Assembly: GCA_049603715.1 (NCBI GenBank)
Contig: JBMYSW010000009.1
Span: 1 to 64,000 of the forward strand
Origin: Pontibacterium sp049603715
GTDB lineage: Bacteria; Pseudomonadota; Gammaproteobacteria; Pseudomonadales; Balneatricaceae
DNA: 64,000 nt
Reading direction: 5' to 3'
Shown: positions 8,695-16,868 of the stretch, in pieces
How the letters are laid out: the number at the start of each line of letters is the position of its first letter
How positions within the stretch are numbered: position 1 is the first letter of the stretch
Notes under the pieces: model-generated
Database searches by the model: none
What the model saw: the letters and a program-made list of their open reading frames with translations, nothing else
What the model was told of the DNA's origin: nothing
Made by a program: the position numbers and the translations under genes

Positions 8695-8732
8695 GGCCCA
8701 AACTGTGAATAGAAACAGTTTGGGCCTTTTTT
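8695..8732. terminator. Bidirectional terminator, flgP / DUF1244 operon
   Basis: A perfect 12-bp stem GGCCCAAACTGT/ACAGTTTGGGCC with an 8-base loop is followed by six T on the plus strand. It is preceded by an A-rich run (8684-8694) that serves as the U-tract for the minus-strand operon. Confidence 0.93.
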
Positions 8733-8752
8733 ATGGAATGTTGCAGAGCTAT

Positions 8753-9052
8753 TTAGTCTTTCTTTTTGCTCAGCGCCTCAAAAGCTGCAAGCTGCTCGGG
8801 TGTGGCTGGCGCTTGGTATTTTTCTTTCCATTCGCTAAAAGGCTCACCGTAAACGTATTCGCGTGCTTCGTCGTAGCTAACCTCGACGCCTTCGTCTTCT
8901 GCTGCGGCTTTGTACCATTTAGATAAGCAGTTACGGCAAAAGCCAGCCAAAATCATCAGGTCGATATTTTGCGCGTCTTTGCGGCTATCAAGGTGGGCCA
9001 ATAGTTTGCGAAACGCGGCGGCTTCAATCGCGTTTTGAGTGTTTTTATCCAT
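8753..9052 (-). CDS. DUF1244 family protein
   Basis: This small conserved protein (99 residues) matches the DUF1244 family by its core FRKLLAHLDSRKDAQNIDLM, then LAGFCRNCLSKWY and YGEPFSEWKEKYQ. The two cysteines in CRNC are characteristic. The family has structural data but no function that I know of. It is the last gene of the map-glnD-DUF1244 minus-strand unit, starting 14 bases after glnD ends. A short Lys-rich tail, KKKD, closes it. Confidence 0.85.
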   Translation of the reverse strand: MDKNTQNAIEAAAFRKLLAHLDSRKDAQNIDLMILAGFCRNCLSKWYKAAAEDEGVEVSYDEAREYVYGEPFSEWKEKYQAPATPEQLAAFEALSKKKD

Positions 9053-9066
9053 GAGAATTCCTATGG

Positions 9067-11772
9067 TTATCCGTTGGCGTGGGCGTCTAGTTCGTCACAA
9101 ATGGCCTTTTGCAGTGCTTGGCACAGCTCTGGGTCCGAGATGGGGCGGCCATTGGCGTCGGTAACGTAAAAAAAGTCTTCGACGCTTTCGCCAATAGAGG
9201 TTATACGTGCGTTGCGAACGCTCAAATTAAAGTCGGCAAAAATAGCACCAATACGTGCCAGTAGGCCTGGGCGATCGGGGGCGTTGACCTCTAAGACTGT
9301 GGTGTGGGTATTGGCGTCGTTGCTAATAATCACGCTGGCGGGTTTCGCAAACAACTTCATAAGGCGTGGAACGCGTCGCTCAATGATGTCAGGGTAGTCC
9401 TCGGGATCATCAAGCTCTTCGATTAGGCGCGCTTCAATGTTGAGCAAGTAATCAGGGTTCTCGGAGAGTGGCTCGTTGTCTTCCGTTAGCACGGTAAAGG
9501 TGTTCAGCGCCTTGCCATCATCGGTGAGGATGATACGGGCATCCTGAATACTCAGGCCTAACTGGTCAAGTGTGGATACCGAGGCCGCAAAGAGGTTCTT
9601 TTGGTCGTGGGTATACACAAAAATTTCGGTGGCACCTTCGTGTAGGCGCATCGACGTTTGCTGAATGAGCACAAGGGGCACGTCTGGGTCGCGGTGCTCC
9701 AAGATTGCCTTGGTGTGCCAGCTAATGTTTTGGGCTGATTCGCGAATAAAGTATTCGTTGCCAATACGGTCCCAAAAAGCGTTAATTTGAATGGGGTCGA
9801 TACCGTACTTGCTTAAAAAGGTACGAGCTTCGGCCTGAACCTGCTCAACCAGTTTCTTTTGGTCTGTGGGGTTTTCGTGACCACTGCGCAGCAAACGACG
9901 TGTTTGGGTATAAAGCGTACGCATAAGCGTGGCGCGCCATGTATTCCACAAAGTGTGGTTGGTGGCATTTATGTCGCCAATGGTGAGCGCACACAAATAG
10001 TCGAGGTGAGTGGTGTCTTGTACTTTTTGAGCAAAGGCTTTGATGACATCAGGGTCTGAGAGGTCTTTGCGTTGTGCTGTCATCGACATCAGCAGGTGGT
10101 TGCGTACCAGCCAAGACACCATGTGCGAATCCCACTCGCCCATGCGGTGGCGTTTACAAAACTCTAAAACGTCTTCGGCACCGAGCTCTGAGTGGTCGCC
10201 GCCACGGCCTTTGGCGACATCGTGATAAAGTGCGGCGATGTAAAGTAATTCAATTTTTGGTAGCGAACGAACAATGCGGTGAGCAATGGGGAAGACTTCG
10301 CGCATGTCGTTGTGTCTAAACTGACGTGTTAGGCGAATTAGCTCAAGGGTGTGCGCATCGACGGTGTAAATGTGGAACAGGTCGTGCTGCATTTGGCCAA
10401 TAATTTTGCCGAACTCAGGTAGGTACAAACCCAAAATGCCAAGGCGGTTCATGCGCATTAGCTCGGTGGTGACGCCGTCAGGAGAGCGCAGCAGCTCCAA
10501 AAATAAGGAGGTGTTGCGAATGTCGTTGCGGAAGTCGTCGTCAACAAGCTCTACACGCTGGTTTCGGATGAGGCGAATCGTAGAGGCGCGGACACCTTGG
10601 ATATTGCTGTTTTGCGCCAAAAGCACAAACATTTCCATGAGTGCGAAGGGGCTGTGGCTAAAGACTTTGTCGTTGACGACTTCGATTAAGCCGTTGTTGA
10701 TTTGAAAGCGCTTGTTGAGCGGGGTAATGACTTGCTCGCTTTCGTCGTTCAAAATCGCTTCTTCAAAATGCTGCAGCAACATGCTGTTAAATTCTGAAAG
10801 GGTTTTGACGGTGCGATAGTACTGGCCCATAAACTGCTCAACAGCTAGCTTGCCTTCGCTATCTTCGTAACCAAATAGCGGAGCCAGTGAGCGCTGGTGG
10901 TCGAATAGAAGGCGGTCTTCGTGTCGGCCTGTGATCATGTGCAGCGCGTAGCGAATTTTCCACAAGTAGAGTTCGCTCTTGTCGAGGGTATCGAGCTCGC
11001 TTTCGGTTAAAAAGCCGTCGTCCACTAAGTCGCGAATATAGGTAGAGCCAAAATGGCGCTTGGCCACCCAACCGATGGTTTGCAGGTCGCGCAAGCCTCC
11101 GGGGGAGTTTTTAAGGTTAGGCTCTAGGTTGTATTCGGTATTGTTGGTTTTTTTGTGGCGGGCTTTTTGTTCGCTGACTTTTGCTAAAAAGAACTCTTTA
11201 TCGGTCCATGCCCCTTCCGAGGTGACTTGCACATAAAGGTCGGCTTGTAGCGAAATAGGGCCAACAATGGTGCGTGACTCAACAAGGTTGGTGGCGATGG
11301 TGATATCAGTTTTGCCCTCGTTATAGCACTCTTCTAAGGTGCGAACGCTAGAGCCGATATCGAGGTTGATGTCCCACAGTAAAGTTAAAAACTCACTGAT
11401 GGTGTCGCCAAAGCTCTCTGGCGTAATGCCGTCCATCAAAATAAGGATGTCGATGTCGGAGTAGGGGTGTAGCTCACCTCGGCCAAAGCCGCCCACGGCG
11501 ATCAGCGATATCTTGGCATCGGGCCAATCAAAGCGCTGCCAAATACCCGCCAAAATGCAGTCTAGAATCCAAGCCCGGCCATAAACCAAGGTGCGAATGT
11601 CGTCACCTTGGTGAAAGCGCTCGTTGAGGCGTGCTTGTGTCGTCGCGAGCACCTCTTTGAGGTATGGAATGGGCTTAACTTCGTCTTTGATGCGTGCAAA
11701 AAAGGCGTCGGCATCAAATAGCGCTTTGTCTGCTACCTGATGATGCGCCGAGTAAACCATGGGCGTTTGCAT
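9067..11772 (-). CDS. glnD: Bifunctional PII uridylyltransferase / uridylyl-removing enzyme
   Basis: GlnD is the glutamine sensor of nitrogen control: it uridylylates PII at low glutamine and deuridylylates it at high glutamine. The 901 residues match the usual length. In order: a nucleotidyltransferase site GGFGRGELHPYSDIDIL (residues 94-110), the GlnE/D helical domain, an HD hydrolase domain with LYHDVAKGRGGDHSELG (about 500-520), and two C-terminal ACT domains (about 710-790, with FVYTHDQKNLFA, and about 818-895, with DRPGLLARIG). It sits 2 bases after map, the arrangement seen in Pseudomonas and E. coli. ATG 11760 is an alternative start. Confidence 0.96.
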   Translation of the reverse strand: MQTPMVYSAHHQVADKALFDADAFFARIKDEVKPIPYLKEVLATTQARLNERFHQGDDIRTLVYGRAWILDCILAGIWQRFDWPDAKISLIAVGGFGRGELHPYSDIDILILMDGITPESFGDTISEFLTLLWDINLDIGSSVRTLEECYNEGKTDITIATNLVESRTIVGPISLQADLYVQVTSEGAWTDKEFFLAKVSEQKARHKKTNNTEYNLEPNLKNSPGGLRDLQTIGWVAKRHFGSTYIRDLVDDGFLTESELDTLDKSELYLWKIRYALHMITGRHEDRLLFDHQRSLAPLFGYEDSEGKLAVEQFMGQYYRTVKTLSEFNSMLLQHFEEAILNDESEQVITPLNKRFQINNGLIEVVNDKVFSHSPFALMEMFVLLAQNSNIQGVRASTIRLIRNQRVELVDDDFRNDIRNTSLFLELLRSPDGVTTELMRMNRLGILGLYLPEFGKIIGQMQHDLFHIYTVDAHTLELIRLTRQFRHNDMREVFPIAHRIVRSLPKIELLYIAALYHDVAKGRGGDHSELGAEDVLEFCKRHRMGEWDSHMVSWLVRNHLLMSMTAQRKDLSDPDVIKAFAQKVQDTTHLDYLCALTIGDINATNHTLWNTWRATLMRTLYTQTRRLLRSGHENPTDQKKLVEQVQAEARTFLSKYGIDPIQINAFWDRIGNEYFIRESAQNISWHTKAILEHRDPDVPLVLIQQTSMRLHEGATEIFVYTHDQKNLFAASVSTLDQLGLSIQDARIILTDDGKALNTFTVLTEDNEPLSENPDYLLNIEARLIEELDDPEDYPDIIERRVPRLMKLFAKPASVIISNDANTHTTVLEVNAPDRPGLLARIGAIFADFNLSVRNARITSIGESVEDFFYVTDANGRPISDPELCQALQKAICDELDAHANG

Positions 11773-11774
11773 AT

Positions 11775-12545
11775 TTAGATGACTTCTCCAGGGCGCAAGG
11801 TCAGTACTTCATAACCGTCAGCGGTACAAAGTATGGTGTGCTCCCATTGTGCAGATAAACGGCGATCTACGGTTTCTACAGTCCAGCCGTCTTTTTTGTT
11901 GAGTTTTACATTGCGCTTGCCGGCATTAATCATTGGTTCAATGGTGAAGATCATGCCTTCTTGTAAGGCTTCGCCCACACCAGGCTTGCCGTAGTGCAAA
12001 ATTTGTGGCTCTTCATGGAAGCCTTCGCCAATGCCGTGGCCACAGTATTCGCGGACAACGGTGTAATGGTTTTGTTCAGCATGGGTTTGAATAACGTGGC
12101 CGATATCACCCAATGTTGTGCCGGGCTTAACCATGCGAATTCCTTTGTACATGCACTCGAGGGTGGTGTCGATGAGGCGTTGTGCGTGCGGGGCAACTTT
12201 ACCTACGCAAAACATTTTGCTGGTGTCGCCGTGGTAGCCGTCTTTGATAACGGTGATGTCGATATTGATGATATCGCCATTTTTTAACGGCTTGTCGTTA
12301 GGAATACCGTGACACACCACTTGGTTTACCGAGGTGCAAATGCTTTTTGGAAAACCATGGTAGTTAAGAGGCGCTGGCACCGCGTCCTGCTCGTTGACGA
12401 TGTAGTCGTGGCAAATTTGGTTTAGCTCGTTAGTGGTTACGCCCGGCTTCACGTGCGGGGCGATCATTTCTAGCACTTCGGCCGCGAGACGACCAGCAAC
12501 GCGCATTTTTTCGATTTGCTCGGGTGTTTTGATAACAACTGACAT
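11775..12545 (-). CDS. map: Type I methionine aminopeptidase
   Basis: Map removes the N-terminal methionine from nascent proteins. The 256-residue pita-bread enzyme shows all five metal ligands in context: Asp in INIDITVIKDGYHGDTS (two Asp), His in EYCGHGIGEGFHEEP, Glu in FTIEPMIN and Glu in WEHTILCT. The substrate-site His is in VCHGIPND. It is the first gene of the minus-strand unit with glnD and DUF1244 and is divergent from rpsB, as in many gammaproteobacteria. A sigma-70-type promoter lies about 150 bases upstream. Confidence 0.97.
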   Translation of the reverse strand: MSVVIKTPEQIEKMRVAGRLAAEVLEMIAPHVKPGVTTNELNQICHDYIVNEQDAVPAPLNYHGFPKSICTSVNQVVCHGIPNDKPLKNGDIINIDITVIKDGYHGDTSKMFCVGKVAPHAQRLIDTTLECMYKGIRMVKPGTTLGDIGHVIQTHAEQNHYTVVREYCGHGIGEGFHEEPQILHYGKPGVGEALQEGMIFTIEPMINAGKRNVKLNKKDGWTVETVDRRLSAQWEHTILCTADGYEVLTLRPGEVI

Positions 12546-12693
12546 GGTGTTTTTCCGTTGTGGCGCTGAATGTAAGGCTGTGTTGTTTGCTCGCTCGCCT
12601 GTAACAAGAGCGTTAGGCAGCTTAGCGATGGCGCTGGATCGGCGCTCGCAGGGGTAAAGGCCTTAGGATGTCGCGCAATAATGAATGTGCCTG

Positions 12694-12723
12694 ATTGTAT
12701 CAATTACTGGTCGCTATTGCCAA
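12694..12723 (-). promoter_or_regulatory. Sigma-70 promoter for map-glnD
   Basis: On the minus strand TTGGCA (12723-12718) and TACAAT (12699-12694) are separated by 18 bases. Each matches the consensus at five of six positions. The predicted start leaves a leader of about 140 bases before map. Confidence 0.6.
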
Positions 12724-12754
12724 AGATGCGCAGGGCTTAATGGCTAAAGGTGCC

Positions 12755-12783
12755 TTTTAAAAAAGTTGCTGTTGTGGTATAAA
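12755..12783 (+). promoter_or_regulatory. Extended -10 promoter for rpsB-tsf
   Basis: TGGTATAAA (12775-12783) is an extended -10 element with a TATAAA box. The -35 position (TTTTAA, 12755-12760, 17-base spacer) is weak. GC-rich CGCG follows near the expected start site, as in growth-rate-controlled promoters. Confidence 0.55.
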
Positions 12784-12789
12784 ACGCGC

Positions 12790-12924
12790 TCCAAAAAATC
12801 ACTGGTCAGTTGTATTGCGGCTGGCTGGTTAAATCCACACATACATCGTCACAGTTGTCAGGGTGCCCTTAATGGGTTGGTAGCTGGGGTGTATGGAGGT
12901 CTAACCCACTTTGAGGACTTTATA
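12790..12924 (+). promoter_or_regulatory. Putative rpsB leader (S2 autoregulatory RNA)
   Basis: The transcript leader of rpsB is about 130 bases long. It contains a possible stem TGGGTT (12873-12878) with AACCCA (12903-12908), which places the purine-rich sequence GGAGG (12895-12899) in the loop just before the S2 start. Gammaproteobacteria carry a structured S2-binding leader here (the t44/rpsB leader), and position and size match. I have not aligned it to the family model. Confidence 0.45.
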
Positions 12925-13671
12925 ATGGCTAGAATTAGCATGCGTGACCTGCTTAAAGCAGGCGTTCACTTCGGACACCAAACTCGTTACTGGAACCCAA
13001 AAATGAACAAGTTCATCTTTGGTTCTCGCAACAAGATCCATATCATCAACCTAGAGCACACGCTACCTGCTCTTAACGACGCGCTAGACGTTGTTCAAGG
13101 CCTATCGGCTAAAAAGAACAAAATCTTGTTCGTTGGTACTAAGCGTGCTGCAGGCAAAATCGTTAAGGAAGAAGCGGTTCGCGCTAACATGCCTTACGTA
13201 AACCACCGTTGGTTGGGTGGTATGTTGACGAACTACAAAACTATTCGTCAATCTATCCGTCGTCTTCGCGATCTAGAAGCGCAAAGCCAAGATGGTACTT
13301 TCGAGCAACTAACTAAGAAAGAAGCGTTGATGCGTCAACGTGAAATGGACAAGTTAGAGCGCTCTATCGGCGGTATCAAAGAAATGGGCGGTCTTCCTGA
13401 TGCGTTGTTCGTAATCGACGTTGATCACGAGCGTATTGCTGTAAACGAAGCGAACAAGCTTGGTATTCCAGTTATCGGTATCGTAGATACTAACAGCAAC
13501 CCAGACGGCATCGACTACGTTATCCCTGGTAACGACGATGCGTTGCGCGCGATCCAAATCTACGTGCAGTCTGCTGCTGATGCTTGCCTAGAAGGCGCTG
13601 TTGCTAATGGCGACGCTGCTGCTCAGAGCGAGTTTGTTGAAGTTGTTGAAGACGCAGCTGCTGCTGAGTAA
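12925..13671 (+). CDS. rpsB: 30S ribosomal protein S2
   Basis: The 248-residue S2 protein binds near the neck of the 30S subunit. The start at ATG 12925 (MARISMRDLLKAGVHFGHQ) is set by family agreement and by TTGAGGAC upstream; the longer frame from 12766 is leader. Family signatures are HFGHQTRYWNPKMNKFIFG, NHRWLGGMLTNYKTI and the late motif GIPVIGIVDTNSNPDGIDY. The tail is Ala/Glu-rich. Codon use is biased toward highly expressed codons. It is cotranscribed with tsf through an attenuating hairpin. Confidence 0.98.
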   Translation: MARISMRDLLKAGVHFGHQTRYWNPKMNKFIFGSRNKIHIINLEHTLPALNDALDVVQGLSAKKNKILFVGTKRAAGKIVKEEAVRANMPYVNHRWLGGMLTNYKTIRQSIRRLRDLEAQSQDGTFEQLTKKEALMRQREMDKLERSIGGIKEMGGLPDALFVIDVDHERIAVNEANKLGIPVIGIVDTNSNPDGIDYVIPGNDDALRAIQIYVQSAADACLEGAVANGDAAAQSEFVEVVEDAAAAE

Positions 13672-13723
13672 TCCATCTGTCAACGAAGCTTGGTAGGCTC
13701 TTGAGTTTATCGGGCGCGAAGGA

Positions 13724-13748
13724 GGGGAGCGCTTAGGCTCCCCTTTTT
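13724..13748 (+). terminator. Attenuator/terminator between rpsB and tsf
   Basis: Stem GGGGAGC/GCTCCCC with a 6-base loop is followed by TTTTT, 50 bases after rpsB. A partial terminator between rpsB and tsf is known in E. coli and is thought to set the S2:EF-Ts ratio; the same is inferred here. Confidence 0.85.
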
Positions 13749-13796
13749 CGATCTTGAATTCAGTTATACAAAATTTTCTCAATAGAGGTATTCAAA

Positions 13797-14654
13797 ATGG
13801 CATTCTCTGCTAAGGATGTAAAAGAACTGCGCGACCGTACTGGCCTAGGCATGATGGAGTGTAAAAAAGCACTTACTGAAGCAGGTGGTGATATCGAAAA
13901 AGCGATTGAAGATCTGCGTAAAGCGTCTGGTATGAAAGCAGCTAAAAAAGCATCTCGTACAGCGGCAGACGGTGTTGTTGCGGTTAAAGTTGCAGCAGAC
14001 AACAGCTACGCAGTAGCGGTTGAAGTAAACTCTGAAACAGATTTCGTAGCACGTGACGACGGCTTCCTAGCATTCGTAAACACAGTAGCTGAAAAAGCAC
14101 TTGAAGCAAAAGCAACTGACGTTGCTGAGCTAATGGCTGGCGAACTAGAAACTGCACGTGAAGCACTAGTACAAAAAATCGGCGAAAACATTTCTGTACG
14201 TCGTCTATTCGTTGTTGAAGGCGGCATCGTTGACGCTTACGTTCACAGCAACGCTAAAATTGCAGCAATCGTTGCACTAGACGGCGGCGACGCTGCTACT
14301 GCTAAAGATGTTGCGATGCACGTTACAGCGGTTAACCCACGCGTTGTTAACAAAGAAGACATGCCAGAAGACTTGGTTGCTAAAGAGAAAGAAATCATCT
14401 TGGCGCAACCAGATATGGCGAGCAAGCCAGCTGAAATCGCTGAAAAAATGGTTGTTGGTCGTATCAACAAGTACTTGGCTGAAAACAGCCTAGTAGAGCA
14501 AGCTTTCGTTAAGAACCCAGAGCAAAAAGTGGGTGCTTTCGTTAAGGCTGCTGGCGGCGTTGTAACTTCTTTCACTCGTATCGAAGTGGGCGAAGGTATC
14601 GAGAAAGAAGAAGTAGACTTCGCTGCAGAAGTTGCTGCTCAGCTTAAAGGCTAA
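13797..14654 (+). CDS. tsf: Elongation factor Ts
   Basis: EF-Ts (285 residues) exchanges GDP for GTP on EF-Tu. The N-terminal UBA-like segment has VKELRDRTGLGMMECKKAL, and the core has the TDFVARDDGF motif that inserts near the EF-Tu nucleotide site. Later motifs are HVTAVNPRVV and INKYLAENSLVEQAFVKNP. Both length and sequence are typical. Codon use is strongly biased, like rpsB. The gene sits between rpsB and pyrH as expected. Confidence 0.98.
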   Translation: MAFSAKDVKELRDRTGLGMMECKKALTEAGGDIEKAIEDLRKASGMKAAKKASRTAADGVVAVKVAADNSYAVAVEVNSETDFVARDDGFLAFVNTVAEKALEAKATDVAELMAGELETAREALVQKIGENISVRRLFVVEGGIVDAYVHSNAKIAAIVALDGGDAATAKDVAMHVTAVNPRVVNKEDMPEDLVAKEKEIILAQPDMASKPAEIAEKMVVGRINKYLAENSLVEQAFVKNPEQKVGAFVKAAGGVVTSFTRIEVGEGIEKEEVDFAAEVAAQLKG

Positions 14655-14669
14655 GCAAAGCGCTTCTTG

Positions 14670-14701
14670 GGTTGCGCGCACCTAGATTAGTGTGCGCAAC
14701 C
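14670..14701 (+). other. Strong stem-loop in the tsf-pyrH gap
   Basis: Twelve pairs (one G-T), GGTTGCGCGCAC with GTGTGCGCAACC, enclose an 8-base loop. It is followed by TCTTACATT rather than a T-run, so it is a poor intrinsic terminator. It may be an mRNA-stabilising 3' end for rpsB-tsf or a weak attenuator before pyrH. Confidence 0.7.
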
Positions 14702-14754
14702 TCTTACATTCCTGATACACTCTTGTAACCTCGTTTCCCTCGGAGATTGCACAG

Positions 14755-15513
14755 ATGCCTGCGAAAGAAAAACAGTCAAAATACAAAAGGATACTTCTTA
14801 AACTCAGCGGCGAAGCGCTGATGGGTGATGAGAGTTTTGGTATCGACCCCAAAGTACTTAACCGAATGGCGCTAGAAATTGGCCAGCTAGTGGGTATTGG
14901 TGTTCAGGTCGGTATGGTTATCGGTGGTGGTAACTTGTTTCGCGGTGAAGCGCTAAGCAAAGCCGGTATGGATCGCGTAACCGGCGACCATATGGGTATG
15001 CTAGCGACAGTAATGAATGCGCTGGCGATGCGCGACGCCCTAGAAGGCAGCAACATCGCAACACGCGTAATGTCTGCGATTCCGATGAGTGGTGTGGTTG
15101 ATCACTACGATCGCCGTAATGCCATGCGTTTCTTAAGCCAAGGTGACGTAGTTATCTTTGCTGCGGGTACCGGCAACCCCTTCTTTACGACGGACTCTGC
15201 TGCTTGTTTACGCGGCATTGAAGTCGAAGTTGACGTGGTGCTTAAAGCCACCAAAGTAGACGGTGTATTTACTGCCGACCCAATGAAAGACCCATCTGCT
15301 AAGCAATATCGTCATTTGTCGTTTGATGAAGCGATTGAAAAGCAACTAGGTGTCATGGATTTAACGGCTATCTGCTTAACACGCGATCACAATATGCCAA
15401 TTCGTGTGTTTAATATGAACAAGCCGGGTGCGCTTGCCAACCTAGTGACAGGTGGCGAAGAAGGCACTTTGATTGATTCTGTTCCTACCAATGGAGAAGA
15501 ATATGCTGAATGA
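14755..15513 (+). CDS. pyrH: Uridylate kinase (UMP kinase)
   Basis: PyrH phosphorylates UMP to UDP; it is a hexameric amino-acid-kinase-fold enzyme controlled by GTP and UTP. The 252 residues carry LKLSGEALMG (phosphate loop), GGGNLFRG, DHMGMLATVMNALA and the C-terminal RVFNMNKPG. The N-terminus MPAKEKQSKYKR is a short basic lead typical of Pseudomonas-type PyrH. CTCGGAG lies upstream. The end overlaps the frr start by 11 bases, which suggests coupling. Confidence 0.97.
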   Translation: MPAKEKQSKYKRILLKLSGEALMGDESFGIDPKVLNRMALEIGQLVGIGVQVGMVIGGGNLFRGEALSKAGMDRVTGDHMGMLATVMNALAMRDALEGSNIATRVMSAIPMSGVVDHYDRRNAMRFLSQGDVVIFAAGTGNPFFTTDSAACLRGIEVEVDVVLKATKVDGVFTADPMKDPSAKQYRHLSFDEAIEKQLGVMDLTAICLTRDHNMPIRVFNMNKPGALANLVTGGEEGTLIDSVPTNGEEYAE

Positions 15514-16060
15514 GATTACTCAAGACGCAAGCGAACGTATGACCAAAACCATTGAGGCTTTGGTGACTAACTTTTCAAAAATCCGTACAGGTCGTGCACA
15601 CCCAAGCATTCTGGACGGTATTCTTGTGCCTTACTACGGCGCAGATACACCTCTTTCACAAGTGGCTAACGTATCGGTTGAAGACGCGCGTACATTGACT
15701 ATTTCCCCTTGGGAGAAGCAGCTTGTACCGGCAATCGAAAAAGCAATCATGAAGTCTGACTTAGGCCTAAACCCAGCGACAACAGGTGACTTGATTCGCG
15801 TACCTATGCCAGCACTGACGGAAGAGACCCGTAAGGGCTACACTCGTCAAGCTCGCTCTGAAGCAGAAAACGCACGTATTGCACTTCGCAATATTCGTCG
15901 TGATGCTAATGGCGACTTTAAAGACCTATTAAAAGAGAAAGAAATTACTGAAGACGATTTGCGCCGTGGCGAAGATCAAATTCAGAAGTTGACTGATAAG
16001 TTCGTAGCAGAAGTAGATAAGCTGCTTGAGCAAAAAGAAGTCGATTTGATGGAAATCTAA
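15503..16060 (+). CDS. frr: Ribosome recycling factor
   Basis: RRF (185 residues) works with EF-G to split the post-termination ribosome. The ATG at 15503 (MLNEITQDASERM) lies inside the end of pyrH and is preceded by GGAGAAG; starting at 15473 would add ten residues unlike the family. Conserved segments are FSKIRTGRAHPSILDGI, the tRNA-mimic triple-helix region with RKGYTRQARSEAENARI, and IRRDANGDFK. Length is exactly typical. Confidence 0.97.
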   Translation: MLNEITQDASERMTKTIEALVTNFSKIRTGRAHPSILDGILVPYYGADTPLSQVANVSVEDARTLTISPWEKQLVPAIEKAIMKSDLGLNPATTGDLIRVPMPALTEETRKGYTRQARSEAENARIALRNIRRDANGDFKDLLKEKEITEDDLRRGEDQIQKLTDKFVAEVDKLLEQKEVDLMEI

Positions 16061-16070
16061 CCTTTCCCGC

Positions 16071-16094
16071 ACGGGCTGAAGGACTTCAGCCCGT
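16071..16094. other. Perfect inverted repeat between frr and uppS
   Basis: ACGGGCTGAAG and CTTCAGCCCGT are exact reverse complements separated by GA. No T-run follows on either strand. It lies 11 bases after frr and 22 before uppS. It may be an RNA stem that limits readthrough into uppS or protects the upstream mRNA end; the near-zero spacer also allows a protein-binding palindrome. Confidence 0.75.
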
Positions 16095-16115
16095 TCACGC
16101 GCGTGTCATAATAAA

Positions 16116-16868
16116 ATGAAAAGCAAAAATACCCCTCTAAACGCGCCACCTCGGCATGTCGCGATTATCATGGACGGCAATAACCGCTGGGCAAAGCAGC
16201 GCATGTTACCAAGCTTGGCTGGCCATAAAGCAGGCGTCGGTTCTGTACGTGCAGTTATTGAAGCATGTGTAGAGCAAGAAGTTGGTGCCCTTACTCTTTT
16301 CGCCTTCAGTTCTGAAAACTGGAAGCGTCCCCCTGTCGAAGTAAATGGCTTAATGGAGCTGTTTGTTTGGGCACTTGAACGCGAAGTCAAAAAGCTTAAA
16401 AAACACAATGTTCGCCTGCGTATCATTGGCGAAAAGCGTGGTTTTAGCGAAAAGTTACAACAAAAAATCGCCGCTGCTGAAGAGCTCACCCAAGAATGTA
16501 CTGGGTTACAGCTTAATGTTGCAGCTAACTATGGCGGTCGCTGGGATGTAATGACAGCGACCCAAGCGATTGCGCAAAAGTGCGTAGATGGTGAGCTGAA
16601 AGTGAGTGATATTACTGAAGAAACCATTTCGGCACACCTGTCTTTGGCTGATTTACCTGACCCTGATTTGTGTATTCGTACCGCAGGTGAGCAGCGCATT
16701 AGTAACTTTTTAATTTGGCAGTGTGCTTACACTGAGTTTTATTACGCCAAGTGTTTTTGGCCTGACTTTGATAAAAATGAATTTAAGCTGGCGCTGGAGT
16801 CGTTTATGTATCGTGAGCGCCGTTTTGGCAAAACCAGCGAGCAGTTAGAGGCAGAACGTAATGCTTAA
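16116..16868 (+). CDS. uppS: Undecaprenyl (di-trans,poly-cis) diphosphate synthase
   Basis: UppS extends farnesyl diphosphate with eight isopentenyl units to make the C55 carrier for peptidoglycan and O-antigen. The 250 residues show HVAIIMDGNNRWAKQR (catalytic Asp), GHKAGVGSVRAVIE, FAFSSENWKRP, AANYGGRWDV, and DLCIRTAGEQRISNFLIWQ with YTEFYY. Initiation at ATG 16116 has only a poor ribosome binding site. It overlaps cdsA by 8 bases. Its presence shows the cell needs C5 isoprenoid units, although dxr, often an immediate neighbour, is not here. Confidence 0.97.
   Translation: MKSKNTPLNAPPRHVAIIMDGNNRWAKQRMLPSLAGHKAGVGSVRAVIEACVEQEVGALTLFAFSSENWKRPPVEVNGLMELFVWALEREVKKLKKHNVRLRIIGEKRGFSEKLQQKIAAAEELTQECTGLQLNVAANYGGRWDVMTATQAIAQKCVDGELKVSDITEETISAHLSLADLPDPDLCIRTAGEQRISNFLIWQCAYTEFYYAKCFWPDFDKNEFKLALESFMYRERRFGKTSEQLEAERNA

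Larger units (their letters stand above)
12546..12924. other. map / rpsB divergent control region
   Basis: These 379 bases hold no convincing gene. They contain a minus-strand promoter for map (12694-12723), a plus-strand extended -10 promoter for rpsB (12755-12783) and the rpsB leader (about 12790-12924). An open frame reading into rpsB from 12766 is only leader sequence. Confidence 0.7.

Noticed and set aside
12766..12924. 53-codon N-terminal extension of rpsB
   Set aside because: S2 proteins start at MARISMRDLL; the extension covers the promoter and leader.
14006..14575. Long minus-strand open frames within tsf
   Set aside because: Produced by the biased codon use of the highly expressed tsf gene on the other strand.
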